Below are positions 36,101 to 50,100 of a stretch of DNA of 64,000 nucleotides, one piece after another. The DNA comes from Lingula anatina (Eukaryota > Brachiopoda > Lingulata > Lingulida > Lingulidae). Numbering within the stretch: position 1 is the first letter of the stretch; the number at the start of each line of letters is the position of its first letter. The stretch spans positions 1-64,000 of the forward strand of contig NW_019775380.1 in NCBI RefSeq assembly GCF_001039355.2. The letters are read 5' to 3'. A program made the position numbers and the translations under genes. The notes under the pieces are model-generated. The model saw only the letters and a program-made list of their open reading frames with translations, was not told the DNA's origin and did not search any database.

Positions 36101-37948
36101 ATTTCATTTTATTTATTTATTTTTTTTTACTTTTACTTTTTACTATGAGAAGTCCTTATGCATTTAATCAGAATTCAGTCTAAATGTAGTAGAAAATACC
36201 TGACAAAATAGGGATAGCACACTCTTGTCATGCCAATCAATGTATGGAGTATTACACTGGATAAGAAATCAGGTGTTTGCTGAAGTTTGTCAAGTTCAGT
36301 TCAGTTTGCTGGGTCATTAAATTAGTAATATTTTTTCTACATGGGAAAATATGTGGGCCAATGTCAGGCTCATCTATGCTTCAAGTAAAGTGTGTATATC
36401 ACTATGCCTCTGTGGGAAATGTGTATACATATGCATCTTTGTTCTTGTCCTATTGCATGTGATTGAACAAAGGTCGTGCATGCATGTTTGCATGTCTGTG
36501 GGTATTTGTGCAAGCATGCATGTGCATACCTGCACAATCCAAATTTGCACTTTTATAAATGAGCAACTCAAGCACTATAGAAAAATGTGTGCTCTGCTTC
36601 ACTTATATGCATTGCATACATGCCAACACCTGTTAAAGATATGTTCTTTGCCAAAGGTTATTACTCTCTGGAAAATATATTAGAGCCAAAAGCAATTACT
36701 GCTTTCACTTTCAGATCAGATTACTTAGTTAACTGTGCTGGTGTAATCAACAACACTGTTAGAAGAAGTCACCTATTCAGGTGTGTTGGTACAACAGGCA
36801 AAGTTAACAATTTACAAAAAAAATGAAGAATACTAATCAAACCTGTCCTGGCTACCTGTCCATAATGTACCCATTTGGTATTGATACTAAAGATTTAGTA
36901 TTGATATAAAGAAAACCTGATATAATGTTGATATGACACTTGTAATCAAACACAAAGCAAAAACTAAGCTACATAAAGAAGGAATACAAATATCAGCATG
37001 ACTACCGGGCTTTTAAGTTTAAAATTGCAGTAATACTTGGAATTCCAATGTCTACACCATGATTAGAACCTTTCAACTCTAATCAACAGTGGCGGACACC
37101 AGATATACCCGATATATATTATACCAAGTAGATATACTGTATCATTTTAACAGGAACAGATGAAAAAGGGGGGGGGGGGGGATACAAGCTTAAACCAGCC
37201 GTACCATATACACAAAATAGAAAATTTTGTGTATTTGTTGAGCTCACTCAGAAATGTATTGCATAAGTAATGCATTGAAATGTATATTTTTGTTTAGCAA
37301 TAGTGCAACTTACATGCTATCCAGTCTATCAGGCTGTTGCTCCTACAACTGCATGGTAGGGTTTTAACAAATAAATTCACACATTTTAGTATCACTTGCC
37401 ATTGTGTTCATAGTGCTTTTCTATTAATAAATCATCAATATGTTTGAGCAATATAATGTTGACCACCCTGCAGCTGGCATATACTGTTTCACAGAAGCTT
37501 TCTTTAGTTGGATACCTTACCCAGTCCTTTATTCTTAAATTATTGATTGGCAATGGCCTAGGTGAAAGAAGAAATAATCAAGAGCTAGGGCATGCAGTTA
37601 CCAACAAACAAATGAATATTCGAGCTGTTTGCCAGTGTAGACCCCTGTGGTACTGGTCAGTGGTTCACCACACTGTAGCACCTTCTCTTATCTGCCTTTG
37701 CCCAAGTCGATCCCATTTGCCACTACTGGCACAAGACACCTTTACAAGGGAAACGAGGGTATGCCGCAGAATGTAAGGGGTACATAAAATAATTGAACAG
37801 ATAGTGAATGCATTAAAACTTATCTAAATTTTTCTTAATTAAATCACCCATTTGCACAATCTTACTTGGATAACCAAGACGCCTTCCCGCTGTATAAAAT
37901 CGCTAAAATACCGGCGATCCCCACAAACAAAAGCTGCAAGCTTGCCAT
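33153..37948 (-). CDS. Glutathione S-transferase, pi/mu-like, with N-terminal signal anchor (6 exons, 285 aa)
   Basis: Conjugates glutathione to electrophiles, or a derivative of that fold. Exons (minus strand): 37948-37866, 35551-35465, 35257-35124, 34723-34554, 33957-33823, 33401-33153; phases agree and give 286 codons. The donor after 34554 could instead follow 34548, adding two residues. Exon 1 encodes a hydrophobic segment (residues about 4-19, LQLLFVGIAGILAILY), so the protein may be membrane-anchored or secreted. The GST N-domain follows: HYFPVRGRGEAIRLLL with the catalytic-type tyrosine (about residue 53), QVPYLES (cis-proline) and LSQSHAIMHYLGR (the glutathione-binding QS). The all-helical C-domain has WVDFLLFDQLD and FPKLRKYYNQMAARPRI. 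An ATG at 35514 (residue 41) could start a cytosolic form. The strings sit between vertebrate pi and mu classes; the class is not settled. Confidence 0.88.
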
Positions 37949-38140
37949 CCTGGGGCTGCCCCGGGCCGAAGGTCAATTTTGTCATTTTGATTTTTTTCAC
38001 AATATATCTGGATACCAATTGTTATAAAATAAAAGTTTTATTTTAATAACAAAATATGGATATTTTTCATGATTAAACCATTGTGAATTAAACAAAAAAT
38101 TCTTGCACTTTCACTGCGGGCCTAGATATCGATATTCAAC
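37949..38140. promoter_or_regulatory. Shared (bidirectional) promoter of GST and EPS15
   Basis: Only 192 bp separate the ATG of the GST (minus) and the ATG of EPS15 (plus), so both transcripts must start here or within each other's leader. The GST side is GC-rich (CCCCGGGCC at about 37959). The middle is AT-rich and contains a near-perfect palindrome at about 38020-38053 (TTGTTATAAAATAAAA and its inverse with one bulged base). No canonical TATA position can be assigned with confidence. Confidence 0.75.
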
Positions 38141-41100
38141 ATGGCGGTGAATTTCCCACCGCTTCCCCAGGTTGGTACATTTTTCAATATTTTTCTGCTC
38201 ACAGGCTTAATTGACATATGGCCATACATGCAGATGTAAGCTTTTCAAATATGAGCAATGTAATTTGCAACCGATTGGCGTACAGTGTTATATGTTTTGC
38301 ACAAACACGTCTTCATTCCAGGCTAAACTCAGATGCCTGAGGGTACCCGCCCATACGGTGCAAATACCATCCTCACTTTCCCATGTGTTCATCTTTCAAT
38401 ACATTAACCACGAATGTGAAAATCCTCCATTTCACCAATGTAAATAATGCCTATTTTTTTCGGTTTTGTAACATACTCCAAATGGGAAATGTTATGGATA
38501 ATAAGTAATGGACTGGTGCAGAACTTGAATTGAGTGTTGAAGTGGTACAGCTTGATCTATTTAATCGTGATAAATATTTTGATTGCATTTCTTATCAAAA
38601 AGTTAGTACCATATGGTGAGAATGATCAGTATGTCATTAAAATTGTTTGGAATAATTATGTTGTTTTTCTTCTGCTAGGCACCACTGCCATTAAGCCCCA
38701 TAACATCATTTCGCATTTATTAGATTATATAGCATATGCTTTACATAGCATTGGATTTCATCATTGTTTATTTAAAGTCCTAAGAAAAATATTCCAGTTG
38801 AATTTTCACGTGCCCATTAAATGATGTTGATTTATTAAGCTCTTTACATTTACAGTGTCATGTTGTGATAAAAAAAATTAGTGTAATTAAAATATTATGT
38901 TGGTAACTGTCCTTTTAGCTTATTAAAGAGAATCCAGTGGAGAATGACATTTCTGAATTCAGCTTTTGCTACCCTTTAAACACTTAATTGCACAGTATCA
39001 TTTTGACCAAGTACATAATGATAAAGACAATAAATTTATGATTTTGAAAAGTTAACATGGGGATTTAAAAAAAAACAAGCTGTCTGTTAGAATTTTTATA
39101 GAATAAAAAATCTCAAATGTTGTCCAAGATGCCACAATATAAGATCTGATGCATCATTATTATTTAGCCATGTTGTGATATTTTATAATATGTATATCCG
39201 TCCCTTTAGTGTACAATACTAGTAAGGATATTTTGATCATAAGTTATTTTTCCCATATGGATACATGATACTATCATACTAGTATTTTTTAACCTTTTTA
39301 GCATCATACCATGAGCAATATTGTCACCAAAATCGGAAAAAATCTTGGCATTAAATATACATTTTCATCACAAAATTTATTTCATCAGGTTTATACTGTC
39401 CATTTAAAATAATTATTAGAGAAGAAAAAGCACAAATGTAATAGTAAGATGTAATTTTCAGTGGTTCACATTCATTTCCTACTTTTCATTTTCAGCATTC
39501 AGAATAACTACTTTATTAATCATAGTTCTCCATATCTACATTTGTCCCAGTTTCTTTTTCAGGTGCTCATGTATAGTACATTTAGTTACAAAAATACAAT
39601 ATGTTATATTTTAGGTTGCTGGGGCACACAGTTCTACTTATGAAGCATATTTTCAACAGGTATGTATCTGGAATGGTTTAGACATGAAGTATAAAAATAT
39701 GAGATCATGAAGGTTATCAGATATCAAGTTCTAGTAAATAAAGGTATGTCAATTTTTAATCATACACAAGCCATGCACTGTCTAGTAGGATGATATCATA
39801 TGTCCTCATTCCTAGCACACACGCAAGAGAGCTTTGCATGATTGTGGATGTGACTGGTGGATACAACTAGTACTGTATAGTAAACCATCATTCTTAGAGT
39901 GCTTTGGAAAGATGCCACGCGAAAAAAAAACTTGGAAAATATGTCATTGGTTTAGAAAAAAATGTTGTTGTTTATATAATAAATGTTAAAGGCAATACTA
40001 TGTGTTACATTTAGACAACAGACACAGACAGTATGTTCGATGTTATATTTATGAATTGTATGTGTACAGCATTACAGTGAATGGATCAATACCGTTACAT
40101 AGCAGGGTATTTGTTAGTTATACTCAAAAGTGTGTATATGAGCCAAATTACGCCTAAGGGACAGGCAGCAGAGCCAAAGCTTTTGGTAAATCATTCTCTG
40201 GGTGATTTTAAAACAGATCTAGCTGTGTTAAGGGATCTCATGCTGTTATTTGTCCAATACCAGAAAAGATTATAAGAGCATTCTGTTTGTCTCAAGAGCA
40301 GAATTTTTGCTTATCTCAGTGTATCATGGAAAACTAAGGTTTAATGTGCATTTTGCATTTATAATCTACATTTGTACATTATCTTTTTAGGTTTTGAGTC
40401 GTAACGAATGTGAGAGTGTATGGGTTGGCTTTTATTTGCCTCTTCATATATCACTGCTTAGGTTATTGACTTAGTCCAAATTAGCAAAGATAATGTCAAC
40501 AATTTTATTTGGCAATTCAAATGCTTGGAGCTAAGTCCATTACCATGTGTGCATAGGGATAAATACTCAGTACATAGGTTATCTATGTTGTAACCACATT
40601 TATTATTAAATGAAGTTCTGATGAGTGATCTGATAAAATTATTGAAATTAAAAATTGTATCATGAAATAAATTATTGTCACAATATTATTTCAATTTCTT
40701 TTTTAATTCGTCATAGTAAATTTCATACCTGTAGGTTTTACAAGATTGGGCACATCATTTTATAATCTAAAGGTATCATGTATTTTAGTTTCTTATGGGT
40801 TTGCTTGATTTACCTCAGTTGCTTCCCTGCACTTATACTGAGTAAAAGATAAACGAAAAGAAAAAAAATGAATTGAAATCTTGAAGCAGGGCTTGACATT
40901 ATCAGTGGCCAGGGCTAGAAGACTGCAAGGCTGGACAACTTATGGTTAAAAAATTTGTGGTACAGTTTAGAATTGATTTTGTCATAGGCAGTTTTTTAAT
41001 TACTAGTTTTTCTAAACCCTTCTGACTTTGAAATGGCTGGTCCATTGAATTATGTTTAAAGTTATTTATAAATGTTATAACTGATACAACTTCTTTCATC

Positions 41101-44100
41101 AGAAATTTTACTTAAAACTACCATAAACGATCTCGTTTTATTGCTATGGATGATGAATAATTGACTGATGGACAGTCATCTTGCAAGCTGCAGGAGTCCT
41201 CTGTGTGCCAAAGTAAGGGGTTCAGATAATAGACCTCAGGCTCTGATATCTAGTGTATGGCAATCATTCCAAGTGATATTGCAATCATACCAAATATTGA
41301 GTATTTTGAGACTATTTTGAAAAAAAGGTCATTATATTGTGTGCATCAGAATATTTTTTTTCCTTGGGAAATCGGTTTGTTCTGAACTTAGTTTCCTTAG
41401 CTACCAAAGAAGGGAAAGTTTTCTAAAACCTGTGTTTGTTAATTCCTGTAAAAATTGTGTACTAGTACACCTTATTGATTCAAGAATTTTGGTGAGTCAC
41501 ACACATCTTTATGGATTACTTACAAGTATAACTGAGGAAGACGGCATTGCTTCATCAGAGCTGGCTGGCGTGTTCTTGGCACGTTATGTATAACCTATAC
41601 CACAAAGAAGACCTACATCCTGAATATACAGATAATAACAGGATATTTTATAAGCAATAAATCACTTGCATGCCAATTTAAAGTGCACATACCCAAACAG
41701 AGAATTGACATTTAAAAGGTAAATGTCTCAGCAGAATACAGATTCTGTCATTTTTCATATTTTGCAAATGTTCAATAGTGTTTAACTGATGCTTGCATTT
41801 GATTTGTCATTTGTTTGCAGAAATATGTAATAAAACTGTATGTTTGTATAAAACAATATTAACAAGTACATTTTTCTATTTGAGACCTTATACAGTTTTC
41901 CTCAGAACAGTTGTATGACTTTATGAAAATATACAAATCACCTTCAATGCAGTATAAAAAAAGATGAAATTGGGATCTGTAATAAACTACATACATATAT
42001 TTAAAACATTTTAGTTGAACTATAATTGCTAATAGATGACGAATTTGTTAGTAAATAGAGTATGATTATGTGCTAATTACACCGAGTGCCGGTCCTAAAT
42101 TGTAACTAATATTAATTTTTTTCTCTTGATTTCCCCAGGCTGACAGTAATGGAACTGGTGCTGTTGGTGCCATGGAAGCAGCTAATTTTATGAAGAAGTC
42201 TGGACTTAAAGAAAAAACACTCTCACAGGTGAATATAGTCCTGATTGACAGATGCATGTTAAAACTGCCCGTGCGATTTGCATAGATGTGTATAACTTAA
42301 TGTAGTTTAACTTTACTGAATATGGCATCTAGCATTATAAAATTGAAAAATGAACTTGCACCTTTTTTCCTTTTTTACTCAGTATAAAAATGTTAAGCAT
42401 TCCAATTTATAACAATACTGAAATAAATCATAAGTTTTAAAAAAATTCCTTTCTCTATAGATTTGGGATCTGGCAGACCCCGCAGGAAAGGGTTACCTGG
42501 ACAAGCATGCATTTTTTGTGGCCTTAAAGTTCATTGCCATGGCTCAGAATGGATTAGAAGTCTCTATGGCCAACATAGGTGCTCATACGCCACCCCCCAA
42601 AATGGTACGTACCCTACTTTTTCGCTTCTTAGAAAGCTTTCTTTTTTTTTAAAAAAAGCAAACTTTTTTTTGGGGGGGAGTGGCTTGACTGTTTTGTTCA
42701 AAATGGATGTTAACTCATATTGTCAGTAGTAATATAATATGTGATTTTCCAAACTGATAAGTGCTGTGCAAACATTATTAGAGTACTATATCAGTACTTA
42801 CATCTTTATATTAGAATTTTGTACCATGAATGAAATGTTTAAAGCAAAAAGTTGTAATTAGGGCAAATTAGTAGTATTCCTTGGGAATAGACATTTTCAT
42901 TTATAGCAGTGCAATGACCAGTTGGGGTATTTCAAAAATACAGATATTTTAGATGGAAAATGAATTGAGTGGGTGCTTTATTCCAAGTATTCAAGCATGT
43001 CATCCAGTCAGGTCTCCTGAAGCTGAATATTGGGGGTGAGGGGGTGGTTGATTGGTTTAAAAACTCTACTGTCATTGAACATTGATGCAGATGCATGTGG
43101 CTATCATAGCCTATAAGGTAGTAGAGAGGCATGCATGTACAATTTTTCATTTTTTTCCTTTTTAAAAAAATTTATGTCAGATTGCAAGGGTGCCTTTTAC
43201 GTTAACACTTCATGTCAGCATATCAAAAATTAAGTTATGGCTTACATTAAGTTGGGTCTAAAATCTTCATTTTGTTAGTCTGTTTGTCATACATTTTTAC
43301 ATTCTGGTCTAACCCTATTAAGTTCATGACTATGTTAATCAAAAACTTATGCACGGGTGAGCTTAGCCTCAAAGAATCTAGCATACATTTATGGAGTAAA
43401 AATTTTCAATAATCCCTTAGTGCTGAAGATTGCATAAACGTGTGTTCTTAATCATCTCTCACATAAAGGTGATCCAGGTAGATCTGTGATATACTAGTAG
43501 TCTTCTTCATGGCAGTAAAGGATTATGATTAATACTTTCATTTACCCTGGGGTGTCATGGTGTTGTGGTCTCAATAGTGCTTCTTTGAAGCATTTTCTCA
43601 GGGGAGAAGCAGTGCGAAATAAGTTGATGTCTGTTTTTATCAAGTGATATTAAAGCTGCAGAGATAGTATTAATTTTCTGTGGAAATGGAGAGTTGTTGC
43701 ATTAAATCCTAGGCTACAAAAAGAAGATTTTCAGTAGTGAATGTAATGAGTTGCCCTTAATGCTGTTGTGAGTTTAGAATCTTACTTTATGAATTTTATC
43801 CTGTAGAAAATGTCTTTTTGATTGTTTTCACAGCTCATAATTTTGCGTATAAACATACTTTAAGTAAAATGATCTCATGGGTGTTTGTCATAAGAATTAT
43901 TCACTCAGCCCAAAGCCACATTATGTAAAGACTTTATCTTTCAAAAAAAAAATTGTTTCCTGTGGCCATTTCAAGTGAGTAGCAGTTATGTGCAAACTGA
44001 TAAATGAACTTGTTCGCCTTTTTGAAAAGCGAGCAATTAATAACCTTGATGAATGGGCATTTCAGTATAAGATTAGAAGCAGTTAGTTTTTGAACTGCCC

Positions 44101-47100
44101 AGAAACAAAACTGAATCCACCTTTGGCCTGGAATAATGATAGCCTGCACACCATTAACCTGACTACGCCTTCCGAGTTTCCAGTGGTCGTGTTTCAGGCT
44201 TAGTAAGTGGTGTTGCAGTTCCCTCTTTGACTGCTCTTCCATGTGTGGGCATAGCTCTTTGCTGACTGGCCAGCATGAAGAAATGCAGAAAAAGTGTGAC
44301 TTTTACAGCTTTATGTACATATGTAGGTAGATTGATGATTGGTTGTGTCTCATTGGAAATTTATTTGATGATTTATGTATGTACATATATAAATGCATCT
44401 ATGTAGGTTTGCATGATTGTTGTCAATAGTTTTTAATATATTTTTCTGACAGATTTTGTTTATGGGTCATGCAGAAAAAATGCTGACCAGAAAGAAATGA
44501 GAAGGGCGTAGATTGTGAATTAAATGAACACATTAGTAATGGAAAGGAAGGGGAAGGAACAGGAATGTTCTTTACATAATTATTTGTTTTGAAATTGATA
44601 CATATTTAAAGCAGAGATGAAAATTTCAATGGCATCCTGCTTTATATACAATTGTCATTACTGTGTCAAAGGTTATCAAATAAACGGTACAGCGGTAATT
44701 GATGCTGGTGTCAGTAGGAAGGGGTCACTATAGGTAGTTAAGGGAGGTGAAAAATAATGTGTGGTATGCATTAAAAATAATGTATGTTTGTATGTGAATG
44801 ATAGTAGCTGGTGAGGGTGAGAATATACTCCTTGAGTGGTCAATGATAACATAGTAGTAATGTCTCATTTGTGGTCAATATTTATATTTATTGATCATTA
44901 TTATCTATTTAAATGAGATAACAATTAAGATAAGATATTGTGGAATAATTGCAAATGAACAATGGATATTTACCCATTTCTGTATGATCACCACATGTTG
45001 TACATTATAAGGTAATTGACTATTTAGATGGCTATATCATGTTTTATAATGTATACATTATATTATGCATAAATAATTGATGTGTGTAAAAAATGGAATT
45101 GAATCATTTACCTGATTTGATTCAAGCTCTTGTAAGTCATCTGTATGCTGTAAACACAATAACGTAATTACCTGCAGCTGGTGATCACCCTGGGTGTCAG
45201 TCTGGTGACAGTGGCTGAGGTCTATATCTCTTAGTGTTAAGCCAGCTGGTAACATTTCTCTGACACTCAGGGTTTCTGATGAATAACCATTCGTTAGTTG
45301 ATGCCATTTTTACACATTTACTTTAAATTCAGGTAGGATGTATTGGCAGATATGTTTAACCTAATGAACCTTTTTATGTTTTTTTTTCCAAGTTGAGCTT
45401 ATAACTTGAGCACATCACAGTATAGTCGTATAGCCAGGAAGAGTTTATGATCGAAGCGTTGTACTAAAATACAAGATTATTCATTGTCACTTAGACATAT
45501 TTCTAATAATTTCAAATGTTATGTTCCAGGGAGAACCAGCAAGTCCTGCCATGCAGCCTTTAGGTGCAGCTCCAGCAGACTGGGCTATTAAGGTACGCAC
45601 TTGGGTCTCAAAAAGTCTAAACTCTGGGGTTTACCATGAACAATAAGGACAGATTATACTGTTGCATCAAAGATACATTAAGACAAATTTGCTTGTTCGA
45701 GCTGATGAATTAACCGCAGGGTTTTTGGGGTAGTAAATTGTGATATCACTTACAAAGAGATCTCCCTCACCCAAACAGCTATCAAAGACGTTTAATTGTC
45801 CATTTAAACAATGATTTCTACGATTTGATGCCAGGGAATTTTTTGTGAAAGGCTTATGGTTTTATCAGCAAAGCGGCAAAATAATGTTTTTGTTTAATGG
45901 AACATTATAATTAGAAGCATGTACCAGATTATAATTCACATTCTAATCATCAACCATGCCAACTTCCATGTTAATATCCTACTTAGTTTAGCAAAAATGT
46001 GCATTATCTTGGTTACTAGATTATATGTGATAATTATTTTTTAAAAAATGCTAAAATATTTTTAAAGCGTTAGCTTACAGCCAACCTGGATATTAGTAGA
46101 TTAATAGGTTGCTCACTGACCCCTAGGTGGTATAGTGACCAAGACCCTCTTATAAATGTCAGGTAGATCAATCTTTCCCCCCCCCCCCCCCCAATCTTTA
46201 TTCATATGTGGCTTGCAATGGCTCATGCTGATAGCCTCTCATATATTCCATGGGATGTTGGATGACTTGGATTCAGGGATCTTGGTTTGGTTGACTTTGG
46301 TTGATTTTGCCAAATGTAGGCCTTTATTACATATCAAACCCCTTAAGTTTGACTGTTTACGTAATGTGGCTAGCTTATGATTATGTGGAGTCAGTTTTGT
46401 GACAGTGGTATTGATCTTGGATGATTTTATGAACAGTCTCCCAATAAATGTATATAATGTTGACATTTTTAAATGAGTTATTGAGATCCCAAAAAGTAGC
46501 ATTGTTGAGACAGGCAGTTTTTTTCTTTAGGGGCAAAATTAAAAGGCTGAAAAATGAAGAGAGCAGCATTTCATATCTTTTCAGTCATAGGACATCTTCC
46601 TTGTAGGAAGATATTCAGATGTTTTTTAGGTTAGTCATTGCAGATGTCATGAGAAGGCACTACTTCATGGTATAGACTCATTGAAAAATCTTTTTTTCAG
46701 TCTCATCATGTTATGCTTTTGTGGAGGGAGCCCTTTGTTTATAGACTAAGATCTACAGGACCTTTGCTGATACCGCTTGTCAGCTTCAATTCTTTTGTGT
46801 TGATCAATAGTAAAACTTTGTACTAGGTTGGACTTCTAGTTATTATCTACATCTTGCACTAAGGGAGTTCCATTAGATGCAATATATCAAATGGAATCCT
46901 TTGGGGAGAATTGCTAAAATATGAGAATTATTGGTTAATGGCTGTGTCATTTGGTTAGTTAGTATAGACTAATGGATGTACATTTTCTGTAATTTGAATG
47001 CAGCACTTTGTGTATCAAACATTCATATGTTTATATCTGATTGAGGAATTTGTGTAAAAAAGCATCATATTCCATGACTTGAATTGTGAATAAGGTGTAT

Positions 47101-50100
47101 TATGGTACGAAAAGAATGCTATTTTTGATAGTATGGAAGTAGATGTAATGACAATTTGTTAAATTCATGAAAATCACATTTTTCAGTTGTTTGGATCCAT
47201 TCGGAAAGACATCACTTGATAATAATTATAATTTCTGGTGACCGGTTTTGCTAATTGGAATAATTATTTTGATGATGAGCAGTTTGGATCCATCACCCAT
47301 GTATGATGGAACCCAGAATGCAGTAAGTGGCATGGCACTAAAGGAGACACATGTGGGATCATTTTAGGATGAAATAATCACCTGAAATGAAATTACATGT
47401 TCTAAATTTAGATAATGTATTGATTTGGTCATATCCAATTACTTGAAACTTTTTCATTCTATCTCAGACGACAGAAAAGGCCAAATATGACCAGATATTT
47501 GATGGACTCCAGCCTATTGATGGGAAGCTCTCTGGGGATAAAGTCAGACCAGTAAGAGAAATCAGTTTAAGAATCAGGCACATGTTTTGTTAGTTGATTA
47601 GAATCAGTTTGTGGAAATGCTAACAAGCTAATTTGAATAAGTTTAATGCAATACTGTTGTTATGATGGAAAGGTTAAAACTTTCACTTTTATTTAAATGT
47701 CAATGTACCATTTTATATTGTATTGTATGAACTACAGTTCCACATAAAGATTATTAACAAAAAAGTCTGTATGGTTGAATATTTATAATGTGGCAACTTT
47801 TTGGGGCTTTTCCATATAAATCTGCCCTTATCATATAATACAGTGGCACAGTAATATATATGACCCCATTTTTTCAAAGTTTTCTGTCTTTTCAAGTTAA
47901 ATACCTTGAAGAAACTCATGGTTTATGAAGACATACTTTGTTAAACAAGATAAATTCCATGTATGACCAGGCCAAAGTACTTTACACAGAAAGAATTTTA
48001 TTGCATGTTGCATATAATGATGCAGAATACTGCTAATGGAAATTGATACCTCTGCTTTCAGATGCTGTTAAATTCAAAACTGCCTGTAGATGTGTTGGGG
48101 AGGGTGTGGGACCTCAGTGATATTGACAAAGATGGACAGTTAGACAGAGAAGAATTTGCTATTGTGAGAAATGTTCAACTCATCTTTAGCTGTGCCAATT
48201 ATATTGATGATTTCTCTTATATATGATATTTTAAATATAGAGCATGTTATTGTTGTTGCATTCCACTCTTTGAAATAGCTTTTCATGTAATTTTTATCTA
48301 AATATTTACAACCAATGAGGCCAAAAGAGACAAAGGTCATGATTTTCTCTTGATATATTAGACAAATATATTATAAGTGGCTTGTATAAATTTTTGATGT
48401 CAGTAATATGGATCCAAACCTCACCATGTGTTACCATGAAGCCCAAACATCTGTTCTCTATAATCCACAATTCTCTGAACTGCTGTCATATACCTTCCAT
48501 TAATCAGGCAATGCATTTAGTGTACCGAGCTCTAGAAAACGATCCAGTCCCACCAGCTCTTCCCACAAATCTAGTCCCTCCCTCCAAGCGGCGTAGCCGT
48601 GCCAACAGTGGTGTCAATCTTCCTGGTGCTGTCCCCGTGTTACCCAGCATGTCTGGGGGCGGGGCTCCAACACTGCTCCCAGGGAGGTCCAGTCCAGCCA
48701 TGGGAAGCACTGCAGCTTCTACAGACTTACATTCAGGGGTAAGGTGTAATGTCTCCTCAGACAAGGTTTCTTTGGAATTTGAAGATGTTGTTTTCTTTTA
48801 CAAAGTTGTGTTATTTAAAGGGTCTGAAAGGGTTAGAGGTAATTGTTTTTATAAAAGCTAAAATGACAGCTACAATTTTAAGAAATTTCAATCTGTCATC
48901 AATTTCAAAAGTCTGGATGGTCATGTCAAATTAGGATTGAAAGTTTTATGCAAGTTTGTATTCAATTATAAGCTAGAGTTCATTATTCTCAAGCATTTTT
49001 CATTTTCATTTATTGAATATTTTAATTTCTCTTCAAACATCCACTTTCAGATGACAAGTCCTGGCCCTCAGCTTCCCTGGGTCGTACCCCAAGCAGAGAG
49101 AGCTAAATTTGAAGCACTGTTCAAGACAGCTGATAAGGATATGGATGGCTTTGTCCTGGGAGGGGAGGTGCGGGATATTTTCATCCAGAGTGGGCTGTCA
49201 CAGCAGGTCTTAGCACACATATGGTAAGAAAACACATTGTGTTAGTTGAGATGACAATGAAATTGCATCGATTTCTTTTTTTTTCTCAGTGTGTTAGTTC
49301 AGATGAATGATAATTGTGCTGTTTGTGATTTTTTTCCTGCTGGTGCTTAATGTTTCAGGTTCCTGAGTGATTTTACTTCTGGTTGAAAAGTATTCATTTA
49401 TGTTTAATTTCCGTAGTTGTAACCAGTTTCATATGTTATTCATTTGTGAGTGTGTTAGTTGAAGTGAATGTCTTAATTTTGCTGTGTGGTGTATTTCTGC
49501 TGGTGCTTAATTTTTCAGGCTTCAAAGTGGTTGACAAATTGACGAGCTGGTTGACAAGTAATCTTATATTAAAGTCATAATTTCATACATTTATGCAATA
49601 CAGTGTAGAAATTAATCCAGACTACAGTTTATGATTATTATTAATATTTTTCATTTGACCATACAAAATTTAGTCTTTTTTTTCATATGTTATTCCTTGC
49701 AGACTTGCAGTATTTGTACTTTTTTGAGACATTTAAAAATTGTAATATGAAAAGCTTGTTCATTGGTCACTTTATGTGGTTATTGAATACAATTTGCATT
49801 TTCACGATTGCTTTCTTTATTACCAGGACGTTATGTGACATTAAAGGGACAGGGAAATTGAACAGCGACCAGTTTGCTCTTGCCATGCATTTGATCCAGC
49901 AGAAACTGAATGGTGTTGAACCTCCACAAACACTTGCCCCAGAAATGATCCCACCTTCCATGAGGGAGAGGTCTGGAAGTTTGGTGAGTGTTTCCCTATA
50001 TATATGTTTTGTGTATTGTATTGTATTATATTATATTATTTAGCACAAAGTCATTGCACCATGCATTTAGTAGACCACTCCTTGCCCACATGTTTATTAA

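Noticed and set aside
36277-36826. Overlapping frames in GST intron 1
   Set aside because: Low complexity (TGCATG-rich) and no domain or splice pattern.
37444-37776. 110-codon plus-strand frame
   Set aside because: Lies in the GST first intron with no recognisable domain and no splice context.
46156-46380. Plus-strand frame in the EPS15 intron
   Set aside because: Antisense of a decayed Penelope fragment containing a C-run.
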